Assembly: GCF_026213295.1 (NCBI RefSeq)
Contig: NC_079432.1
Coordinates: 7,167,380 to 7,231,379, forward strand
DNA from: Gadus chalcogrammus
Lineage: Eukaryota; Chordata; Actinopteri; Gadiformes; Gadidae
Length of the DNA stretch: 64,000 nt
Direction of reading: 5' to 3'
The notes under the pieces are model-generated. The model was not told the DNA's origin, searched no databases, and was given only the letters and a program-made list of their open reading frames with translations. The translations under genes were made by a program, and so were the position numbers. Shown piece after piece: positions 13,670 to 24,345 of this stretch; the stretch's first letter is position 1; each line of letters starts with the position of its first letter.

Positions 13670-15196
13670 CCGGAGCTTGTGAGGGAGGTGGAGCGCTATC
13701 AGTTAGATCTGGTGGGGCTTACCTCCACGCACAGTCTCAGCTCCGGTACCGTACTCTTGGATAAGGGTTGGACTCTATTCTTCTCCGGAGTTGCCGAGGG
13801 CGTGAGGCGCCGGGCGGGTGTGGGAGTTTACCCCGGTAGACGAGAGGGTCGCCTCCCTGCGCCTAAGGGTTGTAGGGGGGAAAACTTTGACTGTTGTTTG
13901 TGCGTATGCACCAAACAGCAGTTCAGAGTACTCGGCCTTCTTGGAGACCCTGAATGGAGTCCTGTATGGGTCTCCAGTAGGGGACTCCGTAGTTCTGCTG
14001 GGAGACTTCAACGCCCACGTGGGCAACGATGGAGACACCTGGAGAGGCGTGGTGGGGAGGAACGGCCTCCCTGATCTAAACCCGAGCGGTCGTTTGTTAT
14101 TGGACTTCTGTGCTAGTCAAGGATTATCCATAAGTGCTCATAAGTGTACCTGGTACCAGAGTACCCTAGGCCGAAGATCGATGATCGATTTCGTGATCGT
14201 GTCATCTGATCTGAGGCCGCATGTTTTGGACACTCGGGTTAAGAGAGGGGCAGAACTGTCAACCGACCACCATCTGGTGGTGAGTTGGATCAGGGAATGG
14301 GGGAAATTTCCGGATAGACCTGGTAAGCCCAAACGAGTAGTGCGGGTGAATTGGGAACGTCTGGAGGAGGCCCCCGTCCTGGTATCTTCAACTCACACCT
14401 CCGGCTGAGTTTTTCTGGCATTCCTGTGGAGGTTGGGGGCATTGAGCCGGAGTGGGCGGTGTTCAAAGCCTCCATTGCTGAAGCTGCGGTGGCTAGCTGT
14501 GGCCTCAGGGTCTTAGGCTCTTCAAGGGGCGGTAACCCTCGGACACCGTGGTGGACACCGGTGGTCAGGGAAGCCGTCCGATTGAAAAAGGAGGCCTTCC
14601 GGGATATGATATCCTGGAGGACTCCTGACTCGGTTGCAGGGTACCGACAGGCTCGAAGGGCTGCAGCTGCTGCCGTGTCGGAGGCTAAGCAGTGGGTGTG
14701 GGAGAAGTTCGGAGAGGCCATGGAGAAGGTGCTGGAAAGGAGGGTTCTGCCGATCGTCGAACCTCAGATTGAAGAGGAACAATGCGGTTTTCGCCCCGGA
14801 CGTGGAACTACGGACCAGCTCTTCACTCTCGCAAGGATCCTGGAGGGGGCCTGGGAGTATGCCCATCCAGTCTACATGTGTTTTGTGGATCTGGAGAAGG
14901 CGTATGACCGGGTCCCCCGGGAGAAACTGTGGGAGGTGCTGCGGGAGTATGGGGTAAGGGGGTCTCTCCTCAGGGCCATCCAATCTCTGTACTCCCAAAG
15001 CGAGAGCTGTGTTCGCGTCCTCGGCAGCCAGTCAGTTTCGTTCTCAGTGGGTGCTGGTCTCCGCCAGGGCTGCGCCTTGTCACCAATCCTGTTTGTGATA
15101 TACATGGACAGGATATCGAGGCATAGTCGTGGTGGGGAGGGGTTGCCACCCCGGGTGCAAGAACAACTGATTCACCCCAGAGGAACCCAGATGTAA
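13670..15196 (+). mobile_element. RTE-clade (Rex3-like) LINE, truncated at both ends and internally deleted
   Basis: This is a non-LTR retrotransposon coding region in three frames. The endonuclease part covers about 13679-14330, with [16 protein letters not shown] (catalytic GDFN motif), F-V-I-V-S-S-D-L and S-T-D-H-H. A frameshift follows near 14340-14400. The reverse-transcriptase part (14351-15196) has G-F-R-P-G-R-G-T-T-D-Q, C-F-V-D-L-E-K-A-Y-D-R-V-P and L-R-Q-G-C-A-L-S-P. The sequence jumps from the endonuclease-RT linker (W-E-K-F-G-E-A-M-E-K, about 14720) straight to V-L-E-R-R-V, so the start of RT is deleted. It ends before the A-D-D catalytic box. The assignment to RTE/Rex3 rests on the motif wording and is likely but not proven. 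Confidence 0.85.
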
Positions 15197-15545
15197 GGGA
15201 TAGACCATCTACATGTGTAGTAGTCTCAGCAGTCACTTACTTTACAACACAACATAAATCCTTCTATACTACTGGCCTTATATTGTGATTCTGTTCGCGT
15301 AACACACCTGCACTTAACCCTCATCACATCTACTCCCAATGGCTTCTTCGCTTCAAGACGTTTGTTGTTCAGCTAGCCAGTCTTAAGAAGATTTACGGTC
15401 CATCCCTGTGGACAATAAATAATGCATAAGTATAAATGGTACAGTGGCGTCCTTCTGGTACAACAGCGAAGATGAGCCAGCCATACCGAACGCTGCCCGA
15501 TAACTGCTGCATAAATGCATCTCTGACGACTGTCGACACTTGACA
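15197..15545. other. No gene seen
   Basis: Unique-looking non-coding sequence between the LINE and the resumption of the segmental duplication. Confidence 0.4.
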
Positions 15546-15967
15546 CTTGAACGCAACAGATGGAACGTTGGGGCGGGCTGAGTTGAGGCCGGGCGCAGCA
15601 GCATGATGTATAAATCACACAGGCGCACGTGAAAGAGACCACGACAGAAGGAAGGAAAGCACCGGCACAAGGATCTCAAGCATCTAAAGGCCGCCTGCTG
15701 ACGAGCTAGCCATTTGGTTAGATTAGAGGGTTTTAGGGTCAGCGTTTTAGTCATTGCCCAGAGTTTAAGTACTGAGACGACAAATGCAGTTCAGCATCTA
15801 AGCAGGGGTGAAATACAATCTCTAAAGCATGTACATGTGTATCGTGGTCGTGGAATATATAAATAGGTAAGATGTATGCAGTGTGAACAGCAGGTCAGAG
15901 GTGATGAATACGTTAACACATATACAGCATTAGCTGTGGCTAGGGCAGATATGGTTTAAGTATATCT

Positions 15968-16051
<84 letters not shown>

Positions 16052-17858
16052 TGTTGTGAAGGCGCAAGGGCTCCCCCTGGTGCTTATAACAATACATCAC
16101 TGAAGCTCAGGACATGTACAGTAAGTGTTGTACAGCATTTCTGCAGCGATTCACACAAACCCAGAAAACCTCATCCGAACCAATCCAAAATTGTTATCCC
16201 TACGTACTCTTAGACTTGAATTTACCCTTCTTTTAAGATAGTTTAACTCAGTCTGTGAGTTCTATTTTTTTCTTTCTTTTTGACTTCTTTAGTTGTACAG
16301 CACTTCGGTCAACTGCTGTTGTTCTTAAATGTGCTCTATAAATACGCTTGATTTGATTTGATTTAATCTATTTAGCCTGTGGTTGGATAAGGGGAATGCA
16401 TGCCGTGTTATATCAGCGGATAAAGGCATTAAAACGGACACAAAGGCTGCATTCAGTTCTGTCTTGTTTACCAGTGGAGCCTTCCCAGACTTCCTAGAAA
16501 GAGCATTTGAGAATAGTATTTTTCTAGGAGCAAAGGCCATATCTCAGGATCTAGTTTAAGTTCAAACTAAGCCTATTAACTCTGCTTCCACTAGTGTGTT
16601 GACTTAATTATGATGTTGGCGAGTCTTTCAAACGTTCTCCCATGAGGCTTATGGCTTACTAAGTCTTCAGAGCATGTTTTGACATATTTTCACATTATTC
16701 AACCAATTAATCTCAATTAGCCTTTGGTGTCGGGGCCACTCGGGATTGCATGTGTAAAGTGCAAATGGGGTGGAGATTGCTGACCTTAAATGTCTCATAG
16801 ACATCCTACTGAGTTCCCAATTATTCATAGCCATGAGCATTATATGACTAATCAATGACTGTGTAGTAATGCGATGCGATGTGATTAGTACGTACACAGG
16901 GGCATCACTTACTGGCAGATGTTGATTGGGCAAAAACTGTGTAAGCAGATGCACAACAGTTTAAGTTGAGGTTGCAGACATTTTCCGAGCAAGGAATGGG
17001 GTCAGAGCCAGAGGCCAAGAAAAGTAATGGAACCACCACCACAGCCAGTGGGATAGTCGGGTATGTTGGCTGGATATTACCAAAGGTGTCCACTAGAGGC
17101 CAATGCTTCCCTACTTAACAGCACACTCAAGATGACTGCGATAGCTCAAAGCGAAACAGACGCATGGTGGTGATGCACGACTTAAACATCCATAGCAATA
17201 AATCAATGGATGAAATTTTAATAGAAACCTCAAATCTGCACAGAGAATACAATGTTCTCATGTTAGAATCATAATAGGAATGGTAGCCACTTAAAACGAT
17301 TCACAGATCATGTAGTAATAATCCAATGGCTTTTAGTGTGCTCGTTAATTGTTTTACCTAAAGCTTTCCAGGTATGTGGATTGGTCTGTGCTAACACTAA
17401 GTTTATAAACAGGATTTGTGGATTTATATCCAAAATAGTAAGGCGAGAATTTAAGATTCTGCAACCTAATTTTCATACAGTGCACGTGCAGACACAGACA
17501 AATTGAGCGACAAAGGATACACTATCATAGTTTTGCCCCTAGATGAGCATAACTAGTTTATTTTTTATGAATAGGCAGCCACAGAAAAGCAGCTAGTTTT
17601 GAAAGCCATTAGACGGCGGTTTGACGGCTTTCTCCATAACCATTTACTGACACACAGGTCAATATTCACAATATATATTCATGGTAGGCCCATTTTAAAT
17701 AAATGTCATTCTTCAGCTCATTCATGATAAAGTACATACATATTCTCGTAACATTCCAGCTATGCCATGCAGTCAAAAATCAAAGCAACTCACCCATGAA
17801 ACTGGGCTACATGCTACGTTTACTCTTATGTTGTGGGCTGTGGTCACTTAAAAAAAAA
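15546..17858 (+). repeat. Segmental duplication block 4 (copy 1)
   Basis: A 2.3-kb block collinear with 27851-30103. Landmarks are GCGCAGCAGCATGATGTATA near 15595, a TG tract (15972-16050), a LINE-type 3' tail (16290-16368) with AAATGTGCTCTATAAATA and a GATTT repeat, and TATGTTGTGGGCTGTGG near 17829. Small indels separate the copies. No frame with a recognisable domain is present in either copy. Confidence 0.9.
15972..16050. repeat. (TG)n microsatellite
   Basis: About 40 TG units. The matching tract in the second duplicate copy (28316-28341) is much shorter. Confidence 0.97.
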
Positions 17859-17909
17859 CACACACACACACACATATATATATACACATATACGTATATA
17901 CACACACAT

Positions 17910-17960
<51 letters not shown>

Positions 17961-17964
17961 TACA
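17859..17964. repeat. (CA)n/(TA)n compound microsatellite
   Basis: A CA run, then TA-rich DNA with a perfect TA tract at about 17917-17951, then CA units. The last eight bases (CACATACA, 17957-17964) match the eight bases after the hAT element at 21299-21306. Confidence 0.95.
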
Positions 17965-18488
17965 CAGGGCTGTAGTGGTCAAATTAGAGGTGGGTAAACT
18001 ATGAATTTTGTGATCAGATCGACCTCAACACAACGCAACGCAAAGTGTTGCGACTCTGTAAGGCTAGCCTGGCTATATTCCATTATGTTATCAATCAAAG
18101 TCATATTAAATCAATCAATGACAGTGAATGAATGTGTTTGTAGTTTATTCAAGTTATTCAAATTTCAACAGTAAAGAAAAGTATGTGTAGATTAAGAACT
18201 ATCTATCTATGGCATGTGTGTATGTGTGTGTATTAGTATGCATGCTTTTCACAGTAGTGCCCAGAGGACCTCCTTATCCTCCACGTCAGGTCCTGCCTTG
18301 CAGGGGCGTGTTCTGGGGTTCATGGCTCCCCTGTGCTTCACCAGCCAGGACTTCAAATACGTGTAGGATTGAACTTTGTGAGTGGTGGGCCATTCAGTTG
18401 AATAAACATCAAGGACGACACTGTGACCAAGTGCAGACTGCATTTCAGGGGGCACACTATGATGTTCATTAAGCTGAACCCCCTCTCA

Positions 18489-19049
18489 GGGTGCACTCAA
18501 ACTAGGCCATCTGGCCATGGCCGTGGCCGTTTTAGCACCTAACCGTGCTCAAATCTGCCAGCGTGAGTGTGGCCAGTCTGGCCAGGCCGGGCCAATTTGG
18601 CCACTTGGGAGAGGTGTGCAGCTACGGCACGGGCCGCTACGGTACAGATGCTAATGAGCCGACACGCGCACACGCACGGCTACGCAACCTGAGCTGGATG
18701 ACGTATAGTCAATGCGACGACCACGGACATAATAAGGGCGACGAGCCTTCTTTCCCATTAAACGGTAAACATCGCGTCAAGCGGTTCAACTGTTGGTGTG
18801 TTCTCTGTGTTGTTATACATTGTTGTTAAAACTCTGACTGGCGGCAGACTTTATTATGGTCCATGCAGCGGACGCTTGGTGATGACGTGTTACGACGTGA
18901 TGACGTATGTACAAGAGCCTTCCGTGGCCAGGCCACCACCAGATAACCTAGTGTGAGTGCAGGCCAGAGAACAATGGGGCCATTTGAGCACGGTTAGGTG
19001 TGAAAACGGCCACACGGCCACGGCCAGATGGCCTAGTGTGAGTGCACCC
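18489..19049 (-). mobile_element. Harbinger-type non-autonomous element, copy 1
   Basis: The termini are inverted copies of GGGTGCACTC followed by an ACTAGGCCATCTGGCC-like block. TCA occurs on both sides (18486-18488 and 19050-19052), a 3-bp target duplication typical of PIF/Harbinger. Deleting the element and one TCA restores a continuous hAT reading frame across the site, which confirms the boundaries. The same element lies at 49544-50122 in the opposite orientation. Confidence 0.88.
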
Positions 19050-19240
19050 TCACACTCAGTGCTAACTGGAATGAGATGGTCGATATTCAGGAGTGGTGCA
19101 AGGTTTTCTGAAATGATGCTTGAGTTATCCTTAAAATCCCTCTAGCCTTCAAGAATTTTTCTGTCATCAAGTCTGAACCTTTGGGCAAGTTGTTTCAAAT
19201 TGGATTCCCCATACGGTTCCTCTCTAGGGGAACAGGCCAG

Positions 19241-20435
19241 GGCCCTGTTTCCCGATATCGATGGATCTTCGCTCGTAAGATGGTTCGAAAGGTGGATCTT
19301 TCGAACCATCGATAATTTCTTTGGAGCGTTTCCCGAAACTCCTCTTAAGTGAACGCGCATTCGCTGCACTCAAGACGAACGTAGGATTGTACCTGTCCAC
19401 TGACATGGTGCTGAAACGGGCTATGACGCAGGGGGAGACGCAGGAATGTCGGAGGAAAATGGGGTTAAAAAGGGTTAAAATATCTCCCCATCAAGGCCAA
19501 CCGCAGAGTAGCCTATGAAAAGAATAGATTGCAATAATATGAATGCTAAAGATATTAAAACACAATTGATTAAGCCTAGGCCGACATATATATCAGTCCT
19601 AATCCTGAGCGCACGATCGGGAGGTGGAAGTTGCGCTTTAGATGCCTTCACAAGTCCAGCGGAGGGCTCCAGTTTTCGCCGGCCAAGTCATGCGCCGTGA
19701 TATGTGTGACAGGAGGCAGCTATGTTGCACAACATTGCAGTTAAGGCTGGGGTAGCTTTGGTTGTACCGGAGGACATTGAGGACGATGACGACGAGGAAG
19801 ATTGGTGTGAGGACGGCGCGGCTGGTTTTCATGCACGTCGAAGAGTGATTGAGACTTTTTTTAACCCCCTCCACCCTCCCACATGTCACTAAACATTCCC
19901 GTCAACGTGACCAATCCCCACCATATCCCAGCCTTTTGCCTTCTCCTTTGCATTTTTTATTTTATTTTTATAATTAATAATTTTATTATTTTTTTATTTT
20001 ACATTATTACATTACATTATTTTAGGCTACGTTTTATGAGTAGCCTTTGTCAGTCTGCACAAATCCCCCCCACTTTCTCTCACACATTTTAAGTGCCCTG
20101 CCTGCTCAAACATTTCCTGGACTGTCTCTCTCAAACTAAGAACATAATGGCCCACATTAGGCTCAGACGCACGTGATACACCATTACCAATGTGTTATAA
20201 TAAAACGCATCCAATACTAGGAATGTCCGCTGGTTACGCCACTGAGGCTATAGTAGGCTAACGAGGCTCTTAGCGTCCTACGAGTACCCTGGAGCACTCG
20301 TTAGCTACTCGTGACTCGTGAGCGTTTGGTTCGTTACCAAAGATGCTTTCGGGAAACGGTGTGAAAACTGTACGATGCTCGTACGACCCACTCTGCGATC
20401 CACTTAGGCTAAAGATGCTTTCGGGAAACGGGGCC
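19241..20435 (+). mobile_element. Harbinger-type DNA transposon, internally deleted
   Basis: The inverted termini are GGCCCTGTTTCCCGA on the left and TCGGGAAACGGGGCC on the right. CAG on each side (19238-19240 and 20436-20438) is a possible 3-bp target duplication. A second TTTCGGGAAACG motif lies subterminally at 20347-20359. It carries the last part of a transposase (19722-19892). It sits inside the hAT element. Confidence 0.8.
19722..19892 (+). pseudogene. C-terminal fragment of HARBI1-like nuclease
   Basis: The 56-residue frame begins M-L-H-N-I-A-V-K-A-G and continues V-V-P-E-D-I-E followed by an acidic run, ending G-F-H-A-R-R-R-V-I-E-T-F-F. The L-H-N-I block with a downstream acidic stretch and an R-R-x-V/L-I-x-x-F end is the C-terminal pattern of PIF/Harbinger DDE nucleases. 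An upstream in-frame stop at 19707 separates it from the remaining, unrecognisable coding sequence. It supports the Harbinger assignment of the enclosing element. Confidence 0.75.
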
Positions 20436-21298
20436 CAGTTTGCTGGGAAAATAACTTTAAAGAAAATAAATAATAAAATAAAAATATTTATAATATATAA
20501 AATAAAAATATTTATAAATATTTTTATTGGTTTAACCGCCAACCGCCCGAATTTAATTAAAATATTTTTTTTTGTCGCGTCATCCGCCCGATCCACGGTT
20601 CAGCCGCGGAGTCCACGGCTGCAACCGCCAACCTCGCATCTCCAAATTGAGGCTTTAACATAGCGACCGAGCTATAGCGAAGTTGATACGCTAAAACCGA
20701 AGTTTGATATGGATAGTAAAACTCTAACTGACTTTCGCTCATTTCGACGTGGGCAATACACGGATAGCATGACTACGCATTGGCTAATCTGAATGCTCGT
20801 AGTCATTTAATAGTTCGTCAAGTAAAATTGATTTATAAATCACAAAAACAACTCATGTGAATTGATCATCTTCAGTCTTACTTTGTACTTGAGGCCTTTT
20901 TCGGGCATCTGTTGGAGTGGGAGCACTCGAAGGTCTCTTCAAAAATCGCCTGGTATCCATGGCTAATTAATGACAGGTAGGCAGGGATGATAAATGTGTT
21001 TACTTACTTCCTGTTTACATATTTTCCTGGATCATGATTGGTGTCGCCGCCGCAAGGCACTGATTCGAGGGTCACAGACCATAGCATAGGCCACAGCGCA
21101 GATGAAAATGATTCAGATTACAGCGTTTATTTGTTCAACAATATGAAACTTTGTCTTAGGTGTTTTAAAATGATACTACATTTATTTCCGATTATTCCAA
21201 CGGAAGAATACAAGGCACAGGGAACTTAGAGGTGCGTAAACGCTATTTCCTAAATTCCAGAGGTGCGTAAACGGCGTTTACCCTCCACTACAGCCCTG

Positions 21299-21431
21299 CA
21301 CATACATACATACATACATACATACATACATACATACATACATACATACATACATACATACATACATACATGCATACATACATACATGCATACATGCATA
21401 CATGCATACATACATACATACATACATACAT
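21299..21431. repeat. (CATA)n microsatellite
   Basis: About 32 tetranucleotide units with a few CATG variants. The minus-strand Met/Tyr/Val/Cys frame is an artefact. Confidence 0.97.
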
Positions 21432-21497
21432 ATACATAATATATAATGTAATATACAATTCACCATAATTGACGGCTTTGGCTTCTCAGACATTCTG

Positions 21498-21521
21498 ATT
21501 GGCTTATGGCTTCTGACGTCA
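21498..21521 (+). promoter_or_regulatory. Distal enhancer of U2 gene 1 (CCAAT + CRE-like)
   Basis: An inverted CCAAT (ATTGG, 21498-21502) and a palindromic TGACGTCA (21514-21521) lie about 211-234 bases upstream of the U2 start. That is where vertebrate snRNA genes carry their distal sequence element. The same pair occurs at the mirrored position of U2 gene 2 (23521-23544). Confidence 0.55.
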
Positions 21522-21680
21522 TCAGTGCCGTTCGTGCAATTTCGTAAATCCAGGGCCTATATACTCGTTATTCTTTGGTTTTACATAGTTTGATAGCACG
21601 CTTTATTTTGTTGATACATAGTGGTACTTCTGTATTGGTACTTGAGGAAATGAATGACATTTTCGGCGTAAAACCGCTAA

Positions 21681-21705
21681 TGAGAGTGACATTTCTGGGA
21701 ATAGG
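21681..21705 (+). promoter_or_regulatory. Proximal sequence element (PSE) of U2 gene 1
   Basis: The block TGAGAGTGACATTTCTGG starts exactly 51 bases upstream of the snRNA. It is matched by the inverted copy upstream of U2 gene 2 at the same distance. This is the usual place of the snRNA PSE bound by SNAPc. There is no TATA box, as expected for a polymerase II snRNA gene. Confidence 0.6.
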
Positions 21706-21731
21706 TAGTCTAGGTCAGACACTTTGTGGGT

Positions 21732-21919
21732 ATCGCTTCTCGGCCTTTTGGCTAAGATCAAGTGTAGTATCTGTTCTTATCAGTTTAATATCTGATACGT
21801 CCCCTACCCGGGGACCATATATTAAATTGATTTTTGGAACTGGGAGATGGAAAAGGGGCTTGCTCCGTCCACTCCACGCATCGACCTGGTATTGCAGTAC
21901 CTCCAGGAACGGTGCACCC
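21732..21919 (+). ncRNA. U2 spliceosomal snRNA, gene 1
   Basis: The sequence is a full-length (188 nt) U2 snRNA from its ATCGCTTCTCGG start to its GGTGCACCC-type end. The branch-point recognition segment with GTAGTA is at about 21763-21768. The stem-loop II pair is intact (GTCCCC...GGGGAC), as is the Sm site (GATTTTTGG, about 21828-21836). Compensated differences in stem IIb keep pairing. U2 pairs with the intron branch site in the spliceosome. It has a conserved upstream PSE and distal element, so it is probably active. It converges on a second copy at 23124-23311. Confidence 0.96.
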
Positions 21920-22110
21920 CCTCTCACTGTTAATACAACGGATTTTATTTAAGATTGTTCCTCAACGGCAGAAATATGTTTTTGTGCGAGTTTGATTGAT
22001 GCTGTATCAATGTTCTAACCATGCGTGGTTCCAGATATTGTTGCAATCTGTTCAATTGAAACTAGTTATCGTTAATACGTTATCGAAAGAAAATGCGAGT
22101 TTATGTATTT

Positions 22111-22924
22111 ATTCAATTCTTTATGCAGACCACATGCTACTCAAGCTCCGAATAGCTCCTGCTTCTACCCTCCGAGTGGTCAACACAACACCACATGAGG
22201 AAGAAGCCCCTGACTGCAGCCCGCAGACGGAGCACACATTGAGGGGCGGGCAGTCGGGCACTCAGTCCACCTTGAGTGGCGGGCACTCAGTCCTCATCGC
22301 GAAACCGATTTAAACTACAGATGGTCCATTATCCGCACGCACATGGTCGTAAATGAAGAATACCTGAGATTGCTGCTATATGCCTAACATATAATGCATA
22401 CATAGATCAACAGGAATGCTTGACAACTTGAGCCCTTAGCAAAACCGGGTAGTTGCTACAAATAAGAACAAGGAGATATTTAAAAATGTTTAAAATTACG
22501 TCTGTGTGAAATAGTCTTGCTTTGCTAATGACTATAGGCTCTCTGGAAAATGACCCAGAACTTGTGGGCCCATTAGTTTTGGTCCCTTCTCTCAAACAAT
22601 AGTCTGTTCAATTTTGCTGTACTGTATTTTGTCTGCATGGCACGGCAAGATAATGCATTTCTCTAGAAACATTTAACTATATAGCCTAACGGGCGAAATG
22701 GTAAATGAACCACAGCTACATGTTCTAATTTGACAGGCACCTGTCCTTTTTGCAGTGCGTTTAGGGTCTGAATGATTCAAACCAATAAAACTGTATTTGG
22801 TGTTGTGTTGACAACTCTTATGTGTGGAAGAAGCGGTTCCCGACTGGTATTAGCGCTACAAATCTGGGGTCGAATGACGTAGGCTACTGATGTAATGTTA
22901 GCTTGAACATCATATGGTCTAAAT
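22111..22924. other. Spacer between the two U2 genes
   Basis: No gene is recognised. A short direct repeat (GGCGGGCACTCAGTCC-like) lies at 22243-22298. The right half (22692-22985) recurs at 24110-24345. Confidence 0.5.
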
Positions 22925-23123
22925 AACGAATAGAATCAATTAAATATCGCCTCGTAACTTTTTTCGATAACGTTTAAACAGTTTCAATGAAATAGACATG
23001 GCAACACTGTCCGAACCACAACAAGTCAGAAACGATAAAATGAATAAACGAGCACTATCAATCGTGTTGACGCCGGCTTGGTGTAAGTTCCGAAATGCAC
23101 TCATTCATATTAACAGTGAGAGG

Positions 23124-23311
23124 GGGTGCACCGTTCCTGGAGGTACTGCAATACCAGGTCGATGCGTGGAGTGGACGGAGCAAGCCCCTTTTCCATCTCC
23201 CAGTTCCAAAAATCAATTTAATATATGGTCCCCGGGTAGGGGACGTATCAGATATTAAACTGATAAGAACAGATACTACACTTGATCTTAGCCAAAAGGC
23301 CGAGAAGCGAT
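23124..23311 (-). ncRNA. U2 spliceosomal snRNA, gene 2
   Basis: This is the complement of a full-length 188-nt U2 snRNA; I see no difference from gene 1 over the transcribed region. The 5' end is at 23311 and the 3' end at 23124. All U2 landmarks (branch-site segment, stem II, Sm site, 3' stem-loops) are present. The PSE-like block lies at 23338-23362 and the TGACGTCA/CCAAT pair at 23521-23544, at the same distances as in gene 1. Open frames running across it on both strands are shadows of the RNA gene. Confidence 0.96.
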
Positions 23312-23337
23312 GCATTCGTGGTGGCCGACCTAGAGTA

Positions 23338-23362
23338 CCCATTCCCAGAAATGTCACTCTCA
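23338..23362 (-). promoter_or_regulatory. Proximal sequence element (PSE) of U2 gene 2
   Basis: Minus-strand TGAGAGTGACATTTCTGG, starting 51 bases upstream of the snRNA. It matches the block upstream of gene 1. Confidence 0.6.
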
Positions 23363-23520
23363 TTAGCGGTTTTACGCAGAAAACTCACTTGGAATACAAG
23401 TACAGAAGTACCACTATGTGCACTGTCAACAACATATAGCGTGTTATCAAACTATGTTCAACGCAAAAAAATAACGAGTATTAGGGCCCATGATTCAAAG
23501 CAATGCATGAATGGCACTGA

Positions 23521-23544
23521 TGACGTCAGAATCTCTAAGCCAAT
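23521..23544 (-). promoter_or_regulatory. Distal enhancer of U2 gene 2 (CRE-like + CCAAT)
   Basis: TGACGTCA at 23521-23528 and CCAAT at 23540-23544 are conserved in sequence and spacing with gene 1. Confidence 0.55.
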
Positions 23545-23575
23545 CAGTATGTCTGAGGAAGCCAGACCTAAACTA

Positions 23576-24109
23576 TTATAGATATATATTATACATTGAA
23601 TCCCCACTGAGCACGATCATAAGGATTTGATGCCATCATACATGGTGTTAGTTTGATAAAAGGTAGATCGATGAGAAATTAACTTTTTCTTTGAATCATT
23701 GCTAGATCACTAATCATTTGAGGAAGCCGCCACTCTGACATCTAGTGGTCACTAATGGGTCGGCAACTTCAATAAGAAGTTTACTTGCGCATCAAAGAAC
23801 CAGGGCTAAATTCAGGTATGCCGTGTGCTATGCTTTAATTCCAGGTTACCTCAACCGTGCAAACAATGAACCAATAGCAAATAAAATGCACAAACTGAAC
23901 ACAGAAACATCTGAAATCAATAAGGTTCTACACTCTGATGAAACGTAATTTTGATATTGTATCGTTGTTTCGGGGTAGGTATGAATTGGAGTGGTAATGT
24001 TCAACACGTGGTTTATTCAGAGACACAGGGTAAACAAGGTTGCATTCTGGAGGTGGTTCATGAAGCATCTGCCGAATACAGATAAAAGTTCAGATTACAT
24101 TGGTAATGG
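23576..24109. other. No gene seen
   Basis: Non-coding sequence. No repeat family or RNA gene is recognised. Confidence 0.4.
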
Positions 24110-24345
24110 ACGGAATGGTAAAACCACGACGACACACTCTAATTAACCCAGAGAAACCTGTTGACCACTCTATGTGTAGAAGAAGAAGCAATTGAGGACT
24201 GGTGATAGCACTACAAATATGTAGTCCAATAAGGTGTTTACATGAGCTTGAATATCATATTGTCTAAATAAAGCGTAGAATATATTAGTTTACTCACATC
24301 TTTCGATAACGTGTCTCACCGGTATCAATTTAAAATAAATGGCAA
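24110..24345 (-). repeat. Third U2-unit flank copy, U2 gene absent
   Basis: This segment matches 22692-22985, the region downstream of U2 gene 2. Shared blocks include CTCTATGTGTAGAAGAAG-like sequence, GCTTGAATATCATATTGTCTAA and TTTCGATAACG. The homology stops where the U2-proximal part would follow, and no U2 sequence is found nearby. Confidence 0.7.

Larger units (their letters stand above)
18249..20960 (-). pseudogene. hAT transposase relic (split by insertions)
   Basis: On the minus strand a start at 20960 opens M-D-T-R-R-F-L-K-R-P followed by Ser/Pro-rich sequence, which resembles the N-terminus of TTF-zinc-finger hAT transposases. At 19240-19052 the frame reads N-L-K-Q-L-A-Q-R-F, then L-A-P-L-L-N-I-D-H-L-I-P-V-S-T-E-C. 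Removing the Harbinger insertion and one TCA copy continues it as E-R-G-F-S-L-M-N, which is the conserved hAT C-terminal (dimerisation) core. Then come Q-L-N-G-P-P-L and, after a frameshift, Y-L-K-S-W-L-V-K-H near 18330. The central catalytic part is largely missing. It is non-functional. Confidence 0.8.
17965..21298 (-). mobile_element. hAT transposon, interrupted by two Harbinger-type elements
   Basis: The ends are inverted: CAGGGCTGTAGTGG at the left (17965) and its complement at the right (ending 21298). The CAGGG terminus is typical of hAT. Both sides are bordered by CACATACA, an apparent 8-bp target duplication; because the flanks are CATA/CA repeats, this alone would be weak. The inside carries hAT transposase relics on the minus strand (see the separate entry). 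Two later elements (18489-19049 and 19241-20435) sit inside it. Without them the element would be about 1.6 kb, so it is also internally deleted. Confidence 0.85.
21486..22110 (+). repeat. U2 inverted duplication, left arm
   Basis: From the CCAAT/CRE region through the U2 gene to an ATTGAAACTAGTTATCG-type flank, this arm is matched in inverted orientation by about 22925-23575. The two arms are well diverged outside the snRNA and its promoter elements. That argues for conservation by selection or conversion of the gene itself. Confidence 0.8.
22925..23575 (-). repeat. U2 inverted duplication, right arm
   Basis: This is the inverted partner of 21486-22110. It contains U2 gene 2 and its upstream elements. 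Confidence 0.8.

Noticed and set aside
21299..21431. CRISPR-like regular array
   Set aside because: Plain CATA microsatellite without spacers; the genome is vertebrate.
21715..23439. Open frames of 70-125 codons overlapping the U2 genes
   Set aside because: They are shadows of the snRNA and occur in both orientations; U2 is a non-coding RNA.
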